DNA of 64,000 nucleotides from Henriciella pelagia (GTDB lineage: Bacteria > Pseudomonadota > Alphaproteobacteria > Caulobacterales > Hyphomonadaceae): assembly GCF_002088945.1 (NCBI RefSeq), contig NZ_NCSU01000011.1:682001-746000 (forward strand), given 5' to 3'. Below are positions 52,043-61,679 of the stretch, one piece after another. The notes beneath the pieces were generated by a model, which made no database searches, was not told where the DNA came from, and worked only from the letters and a program-made list of their open reading frames with translations. Numbering within the stretch: the stretch's first letter is position 1; every line of letters begins with the position of its first letter. A program made the translations under genes and the position numbers.

Positions 52043-54067
52043 ATGCCGACTCTCCTTGCAGAAGCAAAAGAGGGCCAGAATTTGCCTCCAAACTTGCGCT
52101 CCATATTCGTCGTCAGACGCGATGAACCCGAACTCAACCGCGCACGCTACCGCGCCCTGAGCCGTCAATTGCCGCTCATGTATGGCATCCTCGCCATCAA
52201 CATGCTGGCCTTGGCCACGACACATCGCGACGTCGCACCAGTCTTCATGACAGTGGTGATACCGGCATTGTTCATTGCCTTCATGCTGGTGCGAACCATC
52301 CATTTCGTCATGAGCTGGCACCGCGTCATAGAGGATGCTGCCATCATCAGAAGGCTGAACAATACGGTCTGGGTCACTGGCATGACGGCGACCTGCTTTA
52401 CAGCGTGGGGACTGACCTTCTTTGAATTCGGCAGCGCCGAACATCATGCCCAGCTGATCTTCTTCATCGGCCTGACCACGGCGACCTGTGCATTCTGTCT
52501 TATGCACCTTCCACAGGCCGCTTTGCTGATGTTCGCCGTCGTGACCGGCTCCACCTGCATCTACCTTGTCCAGATGCAGTCGAGCGTCTACCTGGCCATC
52601 GCTTTCAACATGGCCCTGGTCGCTTTCGTTTTCGGTACACTGCTGCTCAGTAGTGAGCGCGACTTTACCCGCATGATTCTCCAGAAGCAGGCGCAGCGCC
52701 GTCAGCATCTGCGCCTTCAGGCCCTCAACGAGGAGAACAGGAAACTCGCCAATACCGATAGTCTGACCGGACTGTCCAACCGCCGACAATTCCTCCACGA
52801 GATTGATGAACTGGTGCAGCGACACGAGCTCTATGCTTCGGAATTCGTTGTCGCCCTTCTGGATCTCGACGGTTTCAAGCCGATCAACGACGTCTTTGGT
52901 CACCCAGCTGGCGATCAGGTGCTGGTGCAGACAGCTGAGCGGCTGAAGGTAGCCTTTGAAGATGAGCCCGTCACTGTCGCCCGGCTCGGTGGTGATGAGT
53001 TTGGCCTCCTGTTCCGCAAGCCAGGCACCGATGAGCAGGTGCTTGAAACGGTCCGACGCGCCTGTAGGGAACTGAAAAAGCCGTTCAATTTCGACGAAGG
53101 CTCAGCCAACCTTACAGCCACAATCGGCATGGCCCGCTTCCCGACAGCTGCAGACACACGCAGCCATCTGTTTGATCGCGCAGAATATGCGCTCTACTAT
53201 GCCAAGCAGCACTCCAAGGCCGAACCTGTCTTCTTCTCTCATGAGCATGAGCGTCTGATCTTTGCCAACAGCGCCATGGAGCAGGCGCTGCGGCATGCGG
53301 ATCTTGAAAAGGAAATGACCGTCGAGTTCCAGCCGGTCCTTGACCTCTCTGCCGGTCATTCACGCGGAGTGGAAGCACTGGCGCGCTGGTACTCGCCGCA
53401 GCTCGGCCGCGTCCGCCCGGACCTGTTTATCAAGGCCGCCGAGAATATCGGCATGATTGGGCATCTTACCGAAGTCCTGTTTCGCAAGGCCGTCGCCGAA
53501 GCCGTCCACTGGCCGGCTGATCTCATCCTCAGCTTCAATCTTTCTGCGATCAGCCTCACTTCAGCTGGCCCAGTCCAGCGTCTGCTCTCCATAGCTGACC
53601 GGGCCGGCATGCCATCGCACAGGCTGATGTTCGAAATCACCGAATCAGCCGTGATGAAGGACTTTGATAGCGCCCAGGAAGTGCTGGCGGTCATTCGCAA
53701 CGCTGGATGCCGCATTGCCATCGACGATTTCGGCACAGGCTTCTCCAGCCTTGCCTATGTCCATCGTCTCCCCATCGACACCCTCAAGGTCGACCGCAGC
53801 TTCATTCGTGACCTGACCCGGAATGAGAAGAGCGCGAACGTCCTGCGCTCAATTCTCGGCCTGTGCGAAAATCTGGAAATGGACTGCATCATCGAGGGCG
53901 TGGAGACCCAGGAGCAGTTTGACCTCGTGACCGATCTCGGCGGCGTCTACATTCAGGGCTATTATTACAGCAAACCGCTCTCGGCCGGCGACACGCACAT
54001 GGTGCTGCAGATCGAGTTTGAGAATGATGTTCGGGACGTTCCTCCAGCTCGCCTCGCTGTCGTCTAG
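52043..54067 (+). CDS. membrane GGDEF-EAL protein
   Basis: A 674-residue cyclic-di-GMP protein. About five or six membrane spans lie in residues 40-215, a coiled linker (LRLQALNEENRKLANTDSLTG), then a GGDEF domain with intact RLGGDEFGLLF near residue 315 and the D of VALLDLDGFKPINDVFGH. An EAL domain has RGVEALARWYSP near 443, the LSFNLSA, EITES and DDFGTGFSSLAY motifs, and KVDRSFIRD. Both active sites appear intact, so it may both make and break c-di-GMP. The stop is directly adjacent to that of the convergent hydrolase. Confidence 0.95.
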   Translation: MPTLLAEAKEGQNLPPNLRSIFVVRRDEPELNRARYRALSRQLPLMYGILAINMLALATTHRDVAPVFMTVVIPALFIAFMLVRTIHFVMSWHRVIEDAAIIRRLNNTVWVTGMTATCFTAWGLTFFEFGSAEHHAQLIFFIGLTTATCAFCLMHLPQAALLMFAVVTGSTCIYLVQMQSSVYLAIAFNMALVAFVFGTLLLSSERDFTRMILQKQAQRRQHLRLQALNEENRKLANTDSLTGLSNRRQFLHEIDELVQRHELYASEFVVALLDLDGFKPINDVFGHPAGDQVLVQTAERLKVAFEDEPVTVARLGGDEFGLLFRKPGTDEQVLETVRRACRELKKPFNFDEGSANLTATIGMARFPTAADTRSHLFDRAEYALYYAKQHSKAEPVFFSHEHERLIFANSAMEQALRHADLEKEMTVEFQPVLDLSAGHSRGVEALARWYSPQLGRVRPDLFIKAAENIGMIGHLTEVLFRKAVAEAVHWPADLILSFNLSAISLTSAGPVQRLLSIADRAGMPSHRLMFEITESAVMKDFDSAQEVLAVIRNAGCRIAIDDFGTGFSSLAYVHRLPIDTLKVDRSFIRDLTRNEKSANVLRSILGLCENLEMDCIIEGVETQEQFDLVTDLGGVYIQGYYYSKPLSAGDTHMVLQIEFENDVRDVPPARLAVV

Positions 54068-55270
54068 CTAGCGCACCCAAGCACCCGGCGCATTGGACGT
54101 GTAGCCAAGCGCCCGGTAAGCCGCGTCGATAAGGGACTGGCCGCGCTCATTCATCAGGAGGCTCTTGCCCATCTGGCTCATCGTATAGCTGAAGGCGAGA
54201 CCGCATTCGGGGTCGGCAAAACCGATATGTCCGCCTGCGCCAACATGGCCGAACGCCTTCTCGCCGATAATGGCGGACTGGTCCTGACCCTCAGGAAGGC
54301 CGCGATTATCCATCGATTTCATGAAGCCTGATGCAAAGCGTGTCGGCACCAGCAATGTTGCATCCCGCTGCGTTGCTGTGGACACCATCGTCATGGCGTG
54401 TAGGCGCTCATGCGAAACCAGTGAGCCGTCATCGCAGGCGAGCGGTGTGTACATGGCCACCTGGCCGCGCGCATTCGAGATGCCGCCTGCCCCGCCAATC
54501 TCGGCCCTGTGGGCGTCCGCGTCATTCGCACCCCAGCCGCCATTATTGATGAAGGACAGGGCCTGGATGGACGCCGGGTCGGAAATCAGTTGCTTGGTGA
54601 AATCAGACAGCGTGTCGGTTGGTTGCGGCACATAAGGCAGGATGTCGGCTATATGCAGGTCGAGCCCATCCGGCAGTCCGATCCAGAATGTTGCACCGGT
54701 CGGCCCTGCCACTTCATCGGCAAAGAACTGGCCAAGCGACTTGCCGGATACGCGGCGAACGAGTTCTCCAACCGTCCAGCCGAAATTGACCATGTGATAG
54801 CCATTCCGGGTGCCAGGCTCCCACCAGGCTTCCTCATCTTCCATCCGCCTGATCATATAGTCCCAGTCGAGAAAGCCCTTCTCCTTCACTGGCTCACGAA
54901 GCGCCGGAATCGCGCTCTCATGGTTCAGCATCATCTGGACCGTCGTGTTTTCCTTCCCGTTCTTGGCGAACTCAGGCCAGTATTTCGATACGGGCGCCTT
55001 CAGCTCCAGCTGGCCCCGGTCAATGAGGATATGCGCGCAGAGCGCGGTGGCCGCCTTGGTGCAGGAAAAGACAACCGACACTGTATCCTCGCGCCAGCGC
55101 TCGCCGCTGTCGACATCAGCAACACCGCCCCACAGATCGACAAGGGTCTCCCCATTCACGCTCAGGCAGACCGAAGCCCCCTTTTCCCCACGCTCGGCAA
55201 AGTTGCGTTCGAATTCGTCCTTTAACTCACTGAACTTTGGGTCGCAGCTTCCCTGAACGGTACTCGCCAT
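54068..55270 (-). CDS. serine hydrolase of the class C beta-lactamase/EstB family
   Basis: A 400-residue beta-lactamase-fold hydrolase. The catalytic SxxK is SCTKAATAL, the YxN-like motif is YHMVNFGW (Tyr-His-Met-Val-Asn region), and GHVGAGGHIGFADP fits the KTG-equivalent strand. Such proteins are often esterases rather than true lactamases. GGAGG before ATG 55270 sets the start; there is no signal peptide, so it should be cytoplasmic. Confidence 0.9.
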   Translation of the reverse strand: MASTVQGSCDPKFSELKDEFERNFAERGEKGASVCLSVNGETLVDLWGGVADVDSGERWREDTVSVVFSCTKAATALCAHILIDRGQLELKAPVSKYWPEFAKNGKENTTVQMMLNHESAIPALREPVKEKGFLDWDYMIRRMEDEEAWWEPGTRNGYHMVNFGWTVGELVRRVSGKSLGQFFADEVAGPTGATFWIGLPDGLDLHIADILPYVPQPTDTLSDFTKQLISDPASIQALSFINNGGWGANDADAHRAEIGGAGGISNARGQVAMYTPLACDDGSLVSHERLHAMTMVSTATQRDATLLVPTRFASGFMKSMDNRGLPEGQDQSAIIGEKAFGHVGAGGHIGFADPECGLAFSYTMSQMGKSLLMNERGQSLIDAAYRALGYTSNAPGAWVR

Positions 55271-55345
55271 AGCCTTCCTCCTGTCCTTTTCCGCGACTGT
55301 TTTGGAAGTGACCAGCACTTTCAAGAGCGCCCTTGCGGCAACTGA

Positions 55346-55945
55346 TCAGAAAAAGAAGAAATAGCCGACAAAGAAGGCAAACAGGATGATGCCGACAATG
55401 GTGAGTTCCAGTTCATGCTGTTCGAGCACTTCCTCCGCACGCTGCCCAACCAGAACAACCAGCCCGGCCAGGGCGAAATAGCGAATGGAGCGCGAGATCG
55501 TCACCGCCACAATGAACATGATGATAGAGTAGCCAGCGGCCCCCGCCGCCGCCGTACCGACCTGGAATGGAAACGGCGTCACGCCGATCATGAAGAGCGT
55601 CATGAAGCCATCTGACTCCAGTTTTGACATCACCTCATGATACGAACGCTCCGCATCCAGCATGGAGACGATGGGGCGTATGGCCTCTTCTGCGAACACT
55701 GCACCCAGCCAGTACATCACAAGCCCCCCGAGTACATTGCCGAGTAGAAGGGCAGCCGCGACCAGAAAGGCCTTTTTGCGTTTCAATGCCATCAACGGCA
55801 CGAAGATCGGCTCCATCGGCACAACAATTATCGTGTTTTCGATAAAACCGATCAGCGTTGCGAGCGGCAGCGACCATGGGCCTTCCCCCCAGTCTGATAC
55901 GACGCGTCGCAATGAGCGCTTGTTCGCTTGGCCTGTTTCGGACAT
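55346..55945 (-). CDS. YqaA/DedA-like membrane protein
   Basis: A 199-residue protein with four or five spans. LATLIGFIENTIIVVPMEPIFVPLM and LLLGNVLGGLVMYWLGAVF followed by a conserved FMIGVTPFPFQVGTAAAG (broken) are the marks of the YqaA branch of the DedA/VTT superfamily, which are thought to help lipid scrambling or envelope homeostasis. The C-terminus is very hydrophobic (FFVGYFFFF). It is followed by a 75-base gap before the hydrolase start region. Confidence 0.88.
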   Translation of the reverse strand: MSETGQANKRSLRRVVSDWGEGPWSLPLATLIGFIENTIIVVPMEPIFVPLMALKRKKAFLVAAALLLGNVLGGLVMYWLGAVFAEEAIRPIVSMLDAERSYHEVMSKLESDGFMTLFMIGVTPFPFQVGTAAAGAAGYSIIMFIVAVTISRSIRYFALAGLVVLVGQRAEEVLEQHELELTIVGIILFAFFVGYFFFF

Positions 55946-55995
55946 GTGAACTCAACGACGCGGGCGCGTCTGCGTTCCGACCGAATTACCAGTTC

Positions 55996-56739
55996 CTAGA
56001 AGGCGCGCGAGATCCAGAAACGGACATCATTGTCAGGTGTCGCTTCGTTCAGGCCGAACAGGTTTCCGGCCGTCCAGCTCCAGCCGCCATCCAGCTTTCC
56101 TGAGACCGTGGCACCGAGCTGCTGGCTACGACCTTCAAGCCCGAAATCCTCTGAAGAGCCGAGGGAGTTGAAGCTCATCAGCGCAACACTCATGCCCTCG
56201 CCAAGGTCATAGGCCAGCTGTGCGCGCGCCGCGAATTTTACACCGTCGTCTGCCCTGTCGCCGAACTCCACTGCGCTGAGCCCCATCAGACGCGCACTCA
56301 AACGGTCAGACAGTTTGAACTCATTCGTCCAGTTCACCCCGATCTGCTCAGGGCCGTCACCATTCCCAAGCCGCGCATCAACACGGATGCCGGTAGACCA
56401 GAATGCCGCATCTTCCTCGCTGAGCTGCAGGGCCAGCTCCGCTTGCACGTATTCATATTCAAGTCCATCCGGTCCACCGCGATCCCTTCCCAGCACAAAA
56501 ACCGTTAGGCGTTTTCGGCCATCAATCGCATGGTTATAGCCAAGGCGGTGGCCAAAGCGGTCATCTGCCCCATCTTCTGCCGGCACCCATGCCGACCGGT
56601 ATTCCAGGCTCCGTTCGCCCTCCTTCACGTTGGGGCCGGAAACGCTACTGGTATTCTGCGCTTCTGCCGGCTGGATGAACACGCCGCCTGCCGCGAGGGT
56701 TCCCATGGCGCACGAAGCAAGAGTGGAGACCTTGAACAT
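55996..56739 (-). CDS. predicted outer-membrane beta-barrel-like protein
   Basis: A 247-residue protein with a signal peptide (MFKVSTLASCAMGTLAAGG then FIQPAEAQ). Repeated amphipathic strands follow, such as RLTVFVLGRDRG, AELALQLSEED and GIRVDARLGNG, ending in an aromatic WISRAF typical of outer-membrane proteins. No family was recognised. ATG 56739 gives a clean signal peptide; ATGs at 56757 and 56763 are also in frame. AAGGA lies 10 bases upstream of the chosen start. Confidence 0.7.
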   Translation of the reverse strand: MFKVSTLASCAMGTLAAGGVFIQPAEAQNTSSVSGPNVKEGERSLEYRSAWVPAEDGADDRFGHRLGYNHAIDGRKRLTVFVLGRDRGGPDGLEYEYVQAELALQLSEEDAAFWSTGIRVDARLGNGDGPEQIGVNWTNEFKLSDRLSARLMGLSAVEFGDRADDGVKFAARAQLAYDLGEGMSVALMSFNSLGSSEDFGLEGRSQQLGATVSGKLDGGWSWTAGNLFGLNEATPDNDVRFWISRAF

Positions 56740-56850
56740 GAACTGTACATCCTTCATCCGCATACGCCCGATAACACGACTCGCGCCCAATTGTCACAAA
56801 AATGACATGCGACGGATACGGCGATTTGTCGCCGCGCTCAGCCGCACTAA

Positions 56851-58212
56851 GTGCATCACGGATTAACGACATTTGCGCGGATACAGACCTTGAGCAATTC
56901 CACTCTCGATACGGTGTACCGGATGTTGACTTCGGAGGACGAAGGTCGCGTATGCCTCGACATTCCGGAAAGCGCCTGCAATCACCAGCCCCGCAACTTC
57001 TTCACCCACATCGTCTCTCTCGGCGCGACGAAGACGGCCGATGGCCTGATTGACCCGAAGCTCGTCCTGTCGTGGTTACTGACACAACTGGGCGCGCCAG
57101 CAGTCTTCATTGGCCTGCTCGTTCCGGTTCGGGAGTCCGGTGCCCTGCTGCCACAGCTGTTCACCGCAGCGAGCCTTCGCCGATTGCCGCTCCGCAAATA
57201 TGCCTGGACCGCCGGCAGCATCGTGCAGGGTCTGTGCGCCATTGCAATCGGTATTTCCGCATTGATGCTGGAAGGGGTGGCCGCCGGCATCGCCATCATT
57301 TCGGCACTGGCGGTTCTCGCGCTTGCGCGCAGCGTATGCTCCGTCACCTACAAGGATGTACTCGGAAAAACCGTATCCAAGTCGAGACGTGGTACAGCCA
57401 CTGGAACCGCCACTTCGGCGTCGGCTTTTTTCGTGATCATCTTTGGCGCCGTCCTGGCGAGCGGGTTTCTTGAGCGAATGGATGTGGTGGTTGCAGCCCT
57501 GTTTCTGGCAGGTGCACTCTGGGCCTTTGCCGCCATCCTGTTTTCCACGCTGCAGGAAGAAAGCGGTGCGACGGAAGGCGGACGCAATCCACTCAAGGCC
57601 GCCCTGCAGAACTTCACACTGCTGCGTGACGACGTCCAGCTCAGACGCTTTATCGCAACCCGCGGCCTGCTTATCTCGACGGCGCTCGCGCCGCCCTTCA
57701 TGGTTGCACTTGGCTCGAAGCAGGCCGCTGATGACATGTTCGGCGGCCTCGGCCTGCTCGTCCTTGCCTCCTCGGGTGCTGCCCTTCTGAGCTCATATGT
57801 GTGGGGACGCCTGGCTGACCGATCCAGCCGCAAGGTCCTGATCCTCTCGGCCGCTGCCGCTTCGATCGCGCTCATCGGAACGCTCATCCTGAATGCTCTG
57901 GGCTGGCTGACACAAGTCTGGGCGTTGCCGCTCACAATCTTTGCCCTGATGATCGCCTATCAGGGCGTTCGCCTCGGCCGTTCCACCCATCTCGTCGACA
58001 TGGCAAATGCAGACACACGTGCTGCTTACACGGCGCTTTCCAATACGATCATCGGCCTGCTCCTGCTCCTCGGCAGCGCATTCAGCCTTCTTGCTCAGCT
58101 CGCTGGCCTCGAGACGGTGCTGATGGTGCTGGCGGCGATGAGTGCACTGGCTGTACTGGCGGCGCTGGGGCTTGAAGAGGTTCAGGAGAACGAGCCCACA
58201 TCTGCCGGATGA
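56851..58212 (+). CDS. major facilitator superfamily transporter
   Basis: A 453-residue protein with about 11-12 spans after an unusual N-terminus of roughly 70 residues (MLTSEDEGRVCLDIPESACNHQPRNF). The motif GRLADRSSRKVLI in the middle loop is the MFS A-like motif, and TYKDVLGKTVSKSRRGTATG is a cytoplasmic loop. The substrate is unknown. The start is uncertain: ATG 56851 and ATG 56923 are in frame, neither with a clear ribosome site. Stop codons of this and the next gene are adjacent (58212/58213). Confidence 0.85.
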   Translation: MHHGLTTFARIQTLSNSTLDTVYRMLTSEDEGRVCLDIPESACNHQPRNFFTHIVSLGATKTADGLIDPKLVLSWLLTQLGAPAVFIGLLVPVRESGALLPQLFTAASLRRLPLRKYAWTAGSIVQGLCAIAIGISALMLEGVAAGIAIISALAVLALARSVCSVTYKDVLGKTVSKSRRGTATGTATSASAFFVIIFGAVLASGFLERMDVVVAALFLAGALWAFAAILFSTLQEESGATEGGRNPLKAALQNFTLLRDDVQLRRFIATRGLLISTALAPPFMVALGSKQAADDMFGGLGLLVLASSGAALLSSYVWGRLADRSSRKVLILSAAAASIALIGTLILNALGWLTQVWALPLTIFALMIAYQGVRLGRSTHLVDMANADTRAAYTALSNTIIGLLLLLGSAFSLLAQLAGLETVLMVLAAMSALAVLAALGLEEVQENEPTSAG

Positions 58213-59493
58213 TCAGGTCAGCGCTGGCGCGGGCCTGTCGCCTTCAAGGACCATTTCATCAGGCGCGCCGTCTTTCGATTCGGCCGCCCCGGTCTCGTCA
58301 TTCTGTGAACATGCATCGCTTTGCGGGTCCATGACGCTACTCATGACAGACAGGTCATCGGTTTCGCAGGGCTTACGGCCTTCGAGGAACGTGTTCAGCC
58401 AGGCAAGCTGCGGCGTGCGCTCGGAAAACGCCTTGAGCGCGATCAGCATGGGCGTCGACAGGAACATGCCGACAAACGACCAGAGCCAGGCCCAGAACGC
58501 GAGCGAGATGAAGACTGCAACCGCATTCAGCCGCAGGCGGCGTCCTACCGCAACGGGTGTGACGAACTGGCCTTCAATCGTATTGATCAGCCAATAGGCA
58601 AATGGCGGGGCAAGCGACATCCAGATATTCTCATAGGTCACGATACCCATCACGAATGCGAGGATGATCCCGAAGATCGAGCCGATATAGGGGATGAAAT
58701 TCAGGGCGAAAGCGGCCACCCCGAAGAAGACCGGGTCCGGCATGCCCAGCAGCCACATGGCGAGGCCAATCAGCACTCCCAGCACCATATTGATTGCGGT
58801 GATCGTCAGGAAATAGGTCGACAGCTGGTTTTCCATCTCCCGCGCGATTTTCAGGGATTTCTCCTTGGCAGAGGTCGTCGGCATGACCTGAACGAGCTTT
58901 TCGTAGAACATGTCGCCCGAGGCGATGAGAAAGGTTGCGAGCACAATGGCCAGCATGATCTGGCCAAGGACATAGGGCGTCGTTTCCGCCCAGAGACTGA
59001 ACACCCCCTCTTCGCGAACAACGACACGCTCAGGTGCATTGGCAGCACCATTCTGCTGCATCGCTTCCAGCTGTTCGCCGGCCTGGCGCACCGGTTCAAG
59101 CACGCCCGTCAGATGGTCTATCCGCTCCCTCACCTTGTTCATCAGCTGCGGTTCATCGCTGAGCAGGGTCGCAAGGGAGTTCGAGATAAGGAAAAGCGTC
59201 ACCACCCCTGCTGTGCACAGCAGCGTCATGATCAGCGCCGCGGCAAATGGCGGAGAAATACCGACACCGCCAAGTGCCCTGCGGATCGGACTGAGGATAA
59301 GAGCAATCAGAATCGCGAACACGACGGGAATGAAGAAGGCCTGCGCATAGGCGAGCGCAACAATCGCCGCGAGGACAAAGAGCCCGATAATCGACCAGTG
59401 TGTGTAAGCGGTGCCCGGTTGGGCTGATAGAAATCCCCGTTTCAAATCTGTTGTGTCCCGACTTTCAATGATGCCCCGCCGGATCGCAAGCAT
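58213..59493 (-). CDS. AI-2E family transporter (PerM/YdiK-like)
   Basis: A 426-residue protein with about eight spans. LAYAQAFFIPVVFAILIALILSPI, LSTYFLTITAINMVLGVLIGLAMWLLGMPDPVFFGVAAFALNFIPYIGSIFG (in several segments) and VTPVAVGRRLRLNAV are the fingerprints of the family, proposed to export AI-2 or move Na+/H+. The acidic C-terminal tail (MDPQSDACSQNDETGAAESKDGA) is long for the family. It diverges from the PRTase-like gene over 40 bases. Confidence 0.92.
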   Translation of the reverse strand: MLAIRRGIIESRDTTDLKRGFLSAQPGTAYTHWSIIGLFVLAAIVALAYAQAFFIPVVFAILIALILSPIRRALGGVGISPPFAAALIMTLLCTAGVVTLFLISNSLATLLSDEPQLMNKVRERIDHLTGVLEPVRQAGEQLEAMQQNGAANAPERVVVREEGVFSLWAETTPYVLGQIMLAIVLATFLIASGDMFYEKLVQVMPTTSAKEKSLKIAREMENQLSTYFLTITAINMVLGVLIGLAMWLLGMPDPVFFGVAAFALNFIPYIGSIFGIILAFVMGIVTYENIWMSLAPPFAYWLINTIEGQFVTPVAVGRRLRLNAVAVFISLAFWAWLWSFVGMFLSTPMLIALKAFSERTPQLAWLNTFLEGRKPCETDDLSVMSSVMDPQSDACSQNDETGAAESKDGAPDEMVLEGDRPAPALT

Positions 59494-59533
59494 GACGGAC
59501 TAACGACGAGATCGCACGATCAGTTCCGCTTAC

Positions 59534-60469
59534 ATGTCCGGGCTTTCTCTTGAGGATATCGTCGCCTGGCGGAATACTGCTCCCCTCGGGATCGGGACGG
59601 GGCGCATGGCCAAACCTTTTCGCTGGAACTTTGCAAAGCGCGAACAGCTTGGCACCTGGCTGGACCGAGCTGACCGCTTCCACCCGCCGCACCGCGATGA
59701 CCTGTCAGCCCTGCGCAACGCCGCAGCCCGAATTCTCGCTTTCAGCAATGGGGCAGACCTCGCCTTTGTCGGTCGCTCGCCAGAGAACTTCTACGATTAC
59801 CTGTCTGGCTGTTTTGAAGGCATATCAGATACGCCCGACCTGTCTCTCATCCCATTCTCGATGCGCTGGGTCGGCGAAGGGGGTGTCGACGCGATAGCCG
59901 CGCACAAATTCTCCGGTCTTGCCGAAGCCCTCGCAGCGAACGGGTTGTCCCCACAGGCGCTGGCCGCATCTCAGAGACCCGTCGCGCTTGTCGATTTCAT
60001 CGCCTATGGCGGGACGATGGAGGCTCTGGTGAGCGTGCTTAACCGCATGGCGCGCGAGACTGCAACCGACTGGAATGCGGTGCAGCGGCGTTTGCGGATT
60101 ATTGGACTCACGCATCGCACCAAGAACAGCCCGAACACCTGGCGGTGGCAGCAGAACCAGGACTGGCTGGGCCTTATCCCCGACGCTCGGATCAAGAATG
60201 TATCGGCCCCGTCCGGCTTTCTGTTCCTGATCGCGAATGCCGACGACAAGGTCACATATTCCTTCCATGCCGGCCGATGGGACAGCGACGTAACCGGCGC
60301 ACCGGAGCCGTCAGCGGATCAGCTTCGCGGCATGGCAAAAGCCGCCTGGCTCTACGATCTCGGAAACACGCGCGAGGAGCGTGAAACGCTCGCGCGTCTG
60401 ATCGCGGCCCATCCGGAAATGAGACAGCCCGCAACGCGCGCCCTCGTGTCAGCGCTGAAACGCGGCTAG
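59534..60469 (+). CDS. orphan protein with phosphoribosyltransferase-like motif
   Basis: A 311-residue protein that was not assigned to a family. VALVDFIAYGGTMEAL (around residue 152-167) follows the type I PRTase PRPP-binding pattern (hydrophobic-DD-xxxxGGT), with the second acid changed to Phe. FVGRSPENFYDYLSG earlier could be the first loop. The C-terminal half includes TKNSPNTWRWQQNQDW. No nucleobase-specific hood is evident. It interlocks at CTAG with the convergent alcohol dehydrogenase. Confidence 0.65.
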   Translation: MSGLSLEDIVAWRNTAPLGIGTGRMAKPFRWNFAKREQLGTWLDRADRFHPPHRDDLSALRNAAARILAFSNGADLAFVGRSPENFYDYLSGCFEGISDTPDLSLIPFSMRWVGEGGVDAIAAHKFSGLAEALAANGLSPQALAASQRPVALVDFIAYGGTMEALVSVLNRMARETATDWNAVQRRLRIIGLTHRTKNSPNTWRWQQNQDWLGLIPDARIKNVSAPSGFLFLIANADDKVTYSFHAGRWDSDVTGAPEPSADQLRGMAKAAWLYDLGNTREERETLARLIAAHPEMRQPATRALVSALKRG

Positions 60470-61566
60470 TCGAACAGAACGACTTGCCGGGCAACAGTGC
60501 CCTTATTGTCCTTGAGGTTCTGAAGCGCACCGGTCAGGCCGTCGAGACCGATCCGGTCGGACACCAGATCATCGAGATGCAGCCGCCCCTGCTTGTAGAG
60601 GTCGATAAGGCGCGGGAAGTCGATCCGGAACCGGTTCGAGCCCATCACCGCGCCCTGCAGGCGTTTTTCGGTCACCAGCAGTTCGATGCCCGGCACCTCA
60701 ATGTTCACGCCGGGCGGGATCATGCCAATGATGGTAGACACACCGCGCGGTCGAAGCATCAGATAGGACTGCTCAGCCGTCAGCTTGAGGCCAATGCATT
60801 CGAACGAGTAATGGACACCACCGCCCGTCAGCTCCTTGACCTGCTCGACCGGGTTTCCATTCTTTGGATTGACGAAATCGGTCGCGCCAAACGTCCTGGC
60901 CATCTTCAGCTTGTCATCCGACAGGTCGACCGCGATGATCCGGGACGCTCCTGCAATCGCGGCACCATTGATGGTCGACAGGCCGACACCGCCACAGCCA
61001 ATTACGGCCACTGTCGAACCTGGCTCCACCTTGGCAGCATGGAAAACCGACCCCACACCTGTGATGACGCCGCACCCAATCAGAGCGGCCCGGTCCATCG
61101 GCATTTCCGGATCAATCGCGCAAAGCGTGTTCTCATGCACCAGGATCTGCTCGGCGAAGGAAGAGAGGTTCAAAAACTGGTTCACTTTCTCCTTGCCGAT
61201 AGAGAGACGCGGCGCCTCGGTCGGCTCGCGATTGAAAAGCGGTCGGTTCACGGTGTGGCAGACGGACATGTGGCCCGACAGGCAGAACTCGCAGTTCCCG
61301 CAGAATGGCGAAAGGATGGAGACGACATGGTCGCCGGGCTTCACGGCCGAAACCATGGAGCCTACCTCTTCCACGATTCCGGCGCTTTCGTGCCCGAGGA
61401 TGACCGGCATCTCGGTCGGAAACGCACCATCCCAGAAGTGCACATCGGAGTGGCACACACCTACAGCCTTGAGCCGTACAAGCACCTCGCGCGGGCCGGG
61501 CTTTGAAATCGTGACATCCTCGATGGAAAGAGGCTTGTTCGCCTCCCGCATGACGGCAGCTTTCAT
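60466..61566 (-). CDS. zinc-dependent alcohol dehydrogenase (MDR family)
   Basis: A 366-residue zinc enzyme. Catalytic zinc ligands lie in GVCHSDVHFW, the GHESAG histidine and VITGVGSV-region Cys (IGCGVITG); the structural zinc cysteines are in CGNCEFCLSGHMSVC; the cofactor loop is VIGCGGVGLSTI with an Asp (AVDLSDDK), indicating NAD preference. It resembles class III/aryl-alcohol type dehydrogenases. The substrate is not evident. Confidence 0.95.
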   Translation of the reverse strand: MKAAVMREANKPLSIEDVTISKPGPREVLVRLKAVGVCHSDVHFWDGAFPTEMPVILGHESAGIVEEVGSMVSAVKPGDHVVSILSPFCGNCEFCLSGHMSVCHTVNRPLFNREPTEAPRLSIGKEKVNQFLNLSSFAEQILVHENTLCAIDPEMPMDRAALIGCGVITGVGSVFHAAKVEPGSTVAVIGCGGVGLSTINGAAIAGASRIIAVDLSDDKLKMARTFGATDFVNPKNGNPVEQVKELTGGGVHYSFECIGLKLTAEQSYLMLRPRGVSTIIGMIPPGVNIEVPGIELLVTEKRLQGAVMGSNRFRIDFPRLIDLYKQGRLHLDDLVSDRIGLDGLTGALQNLKDNKGTVARQVVLFD

Positions 61567-61679
61567 TTAGTCTTCCTCCTGTTATCCGCTCTGTCGGCGT
61601 TCTGGAGGACTGTGGATCAAGGCCTTGCCACTGACCAGTGGGGCCGCAGGGGAAACCAGGCCAAACCCGAGGCCCTCCC

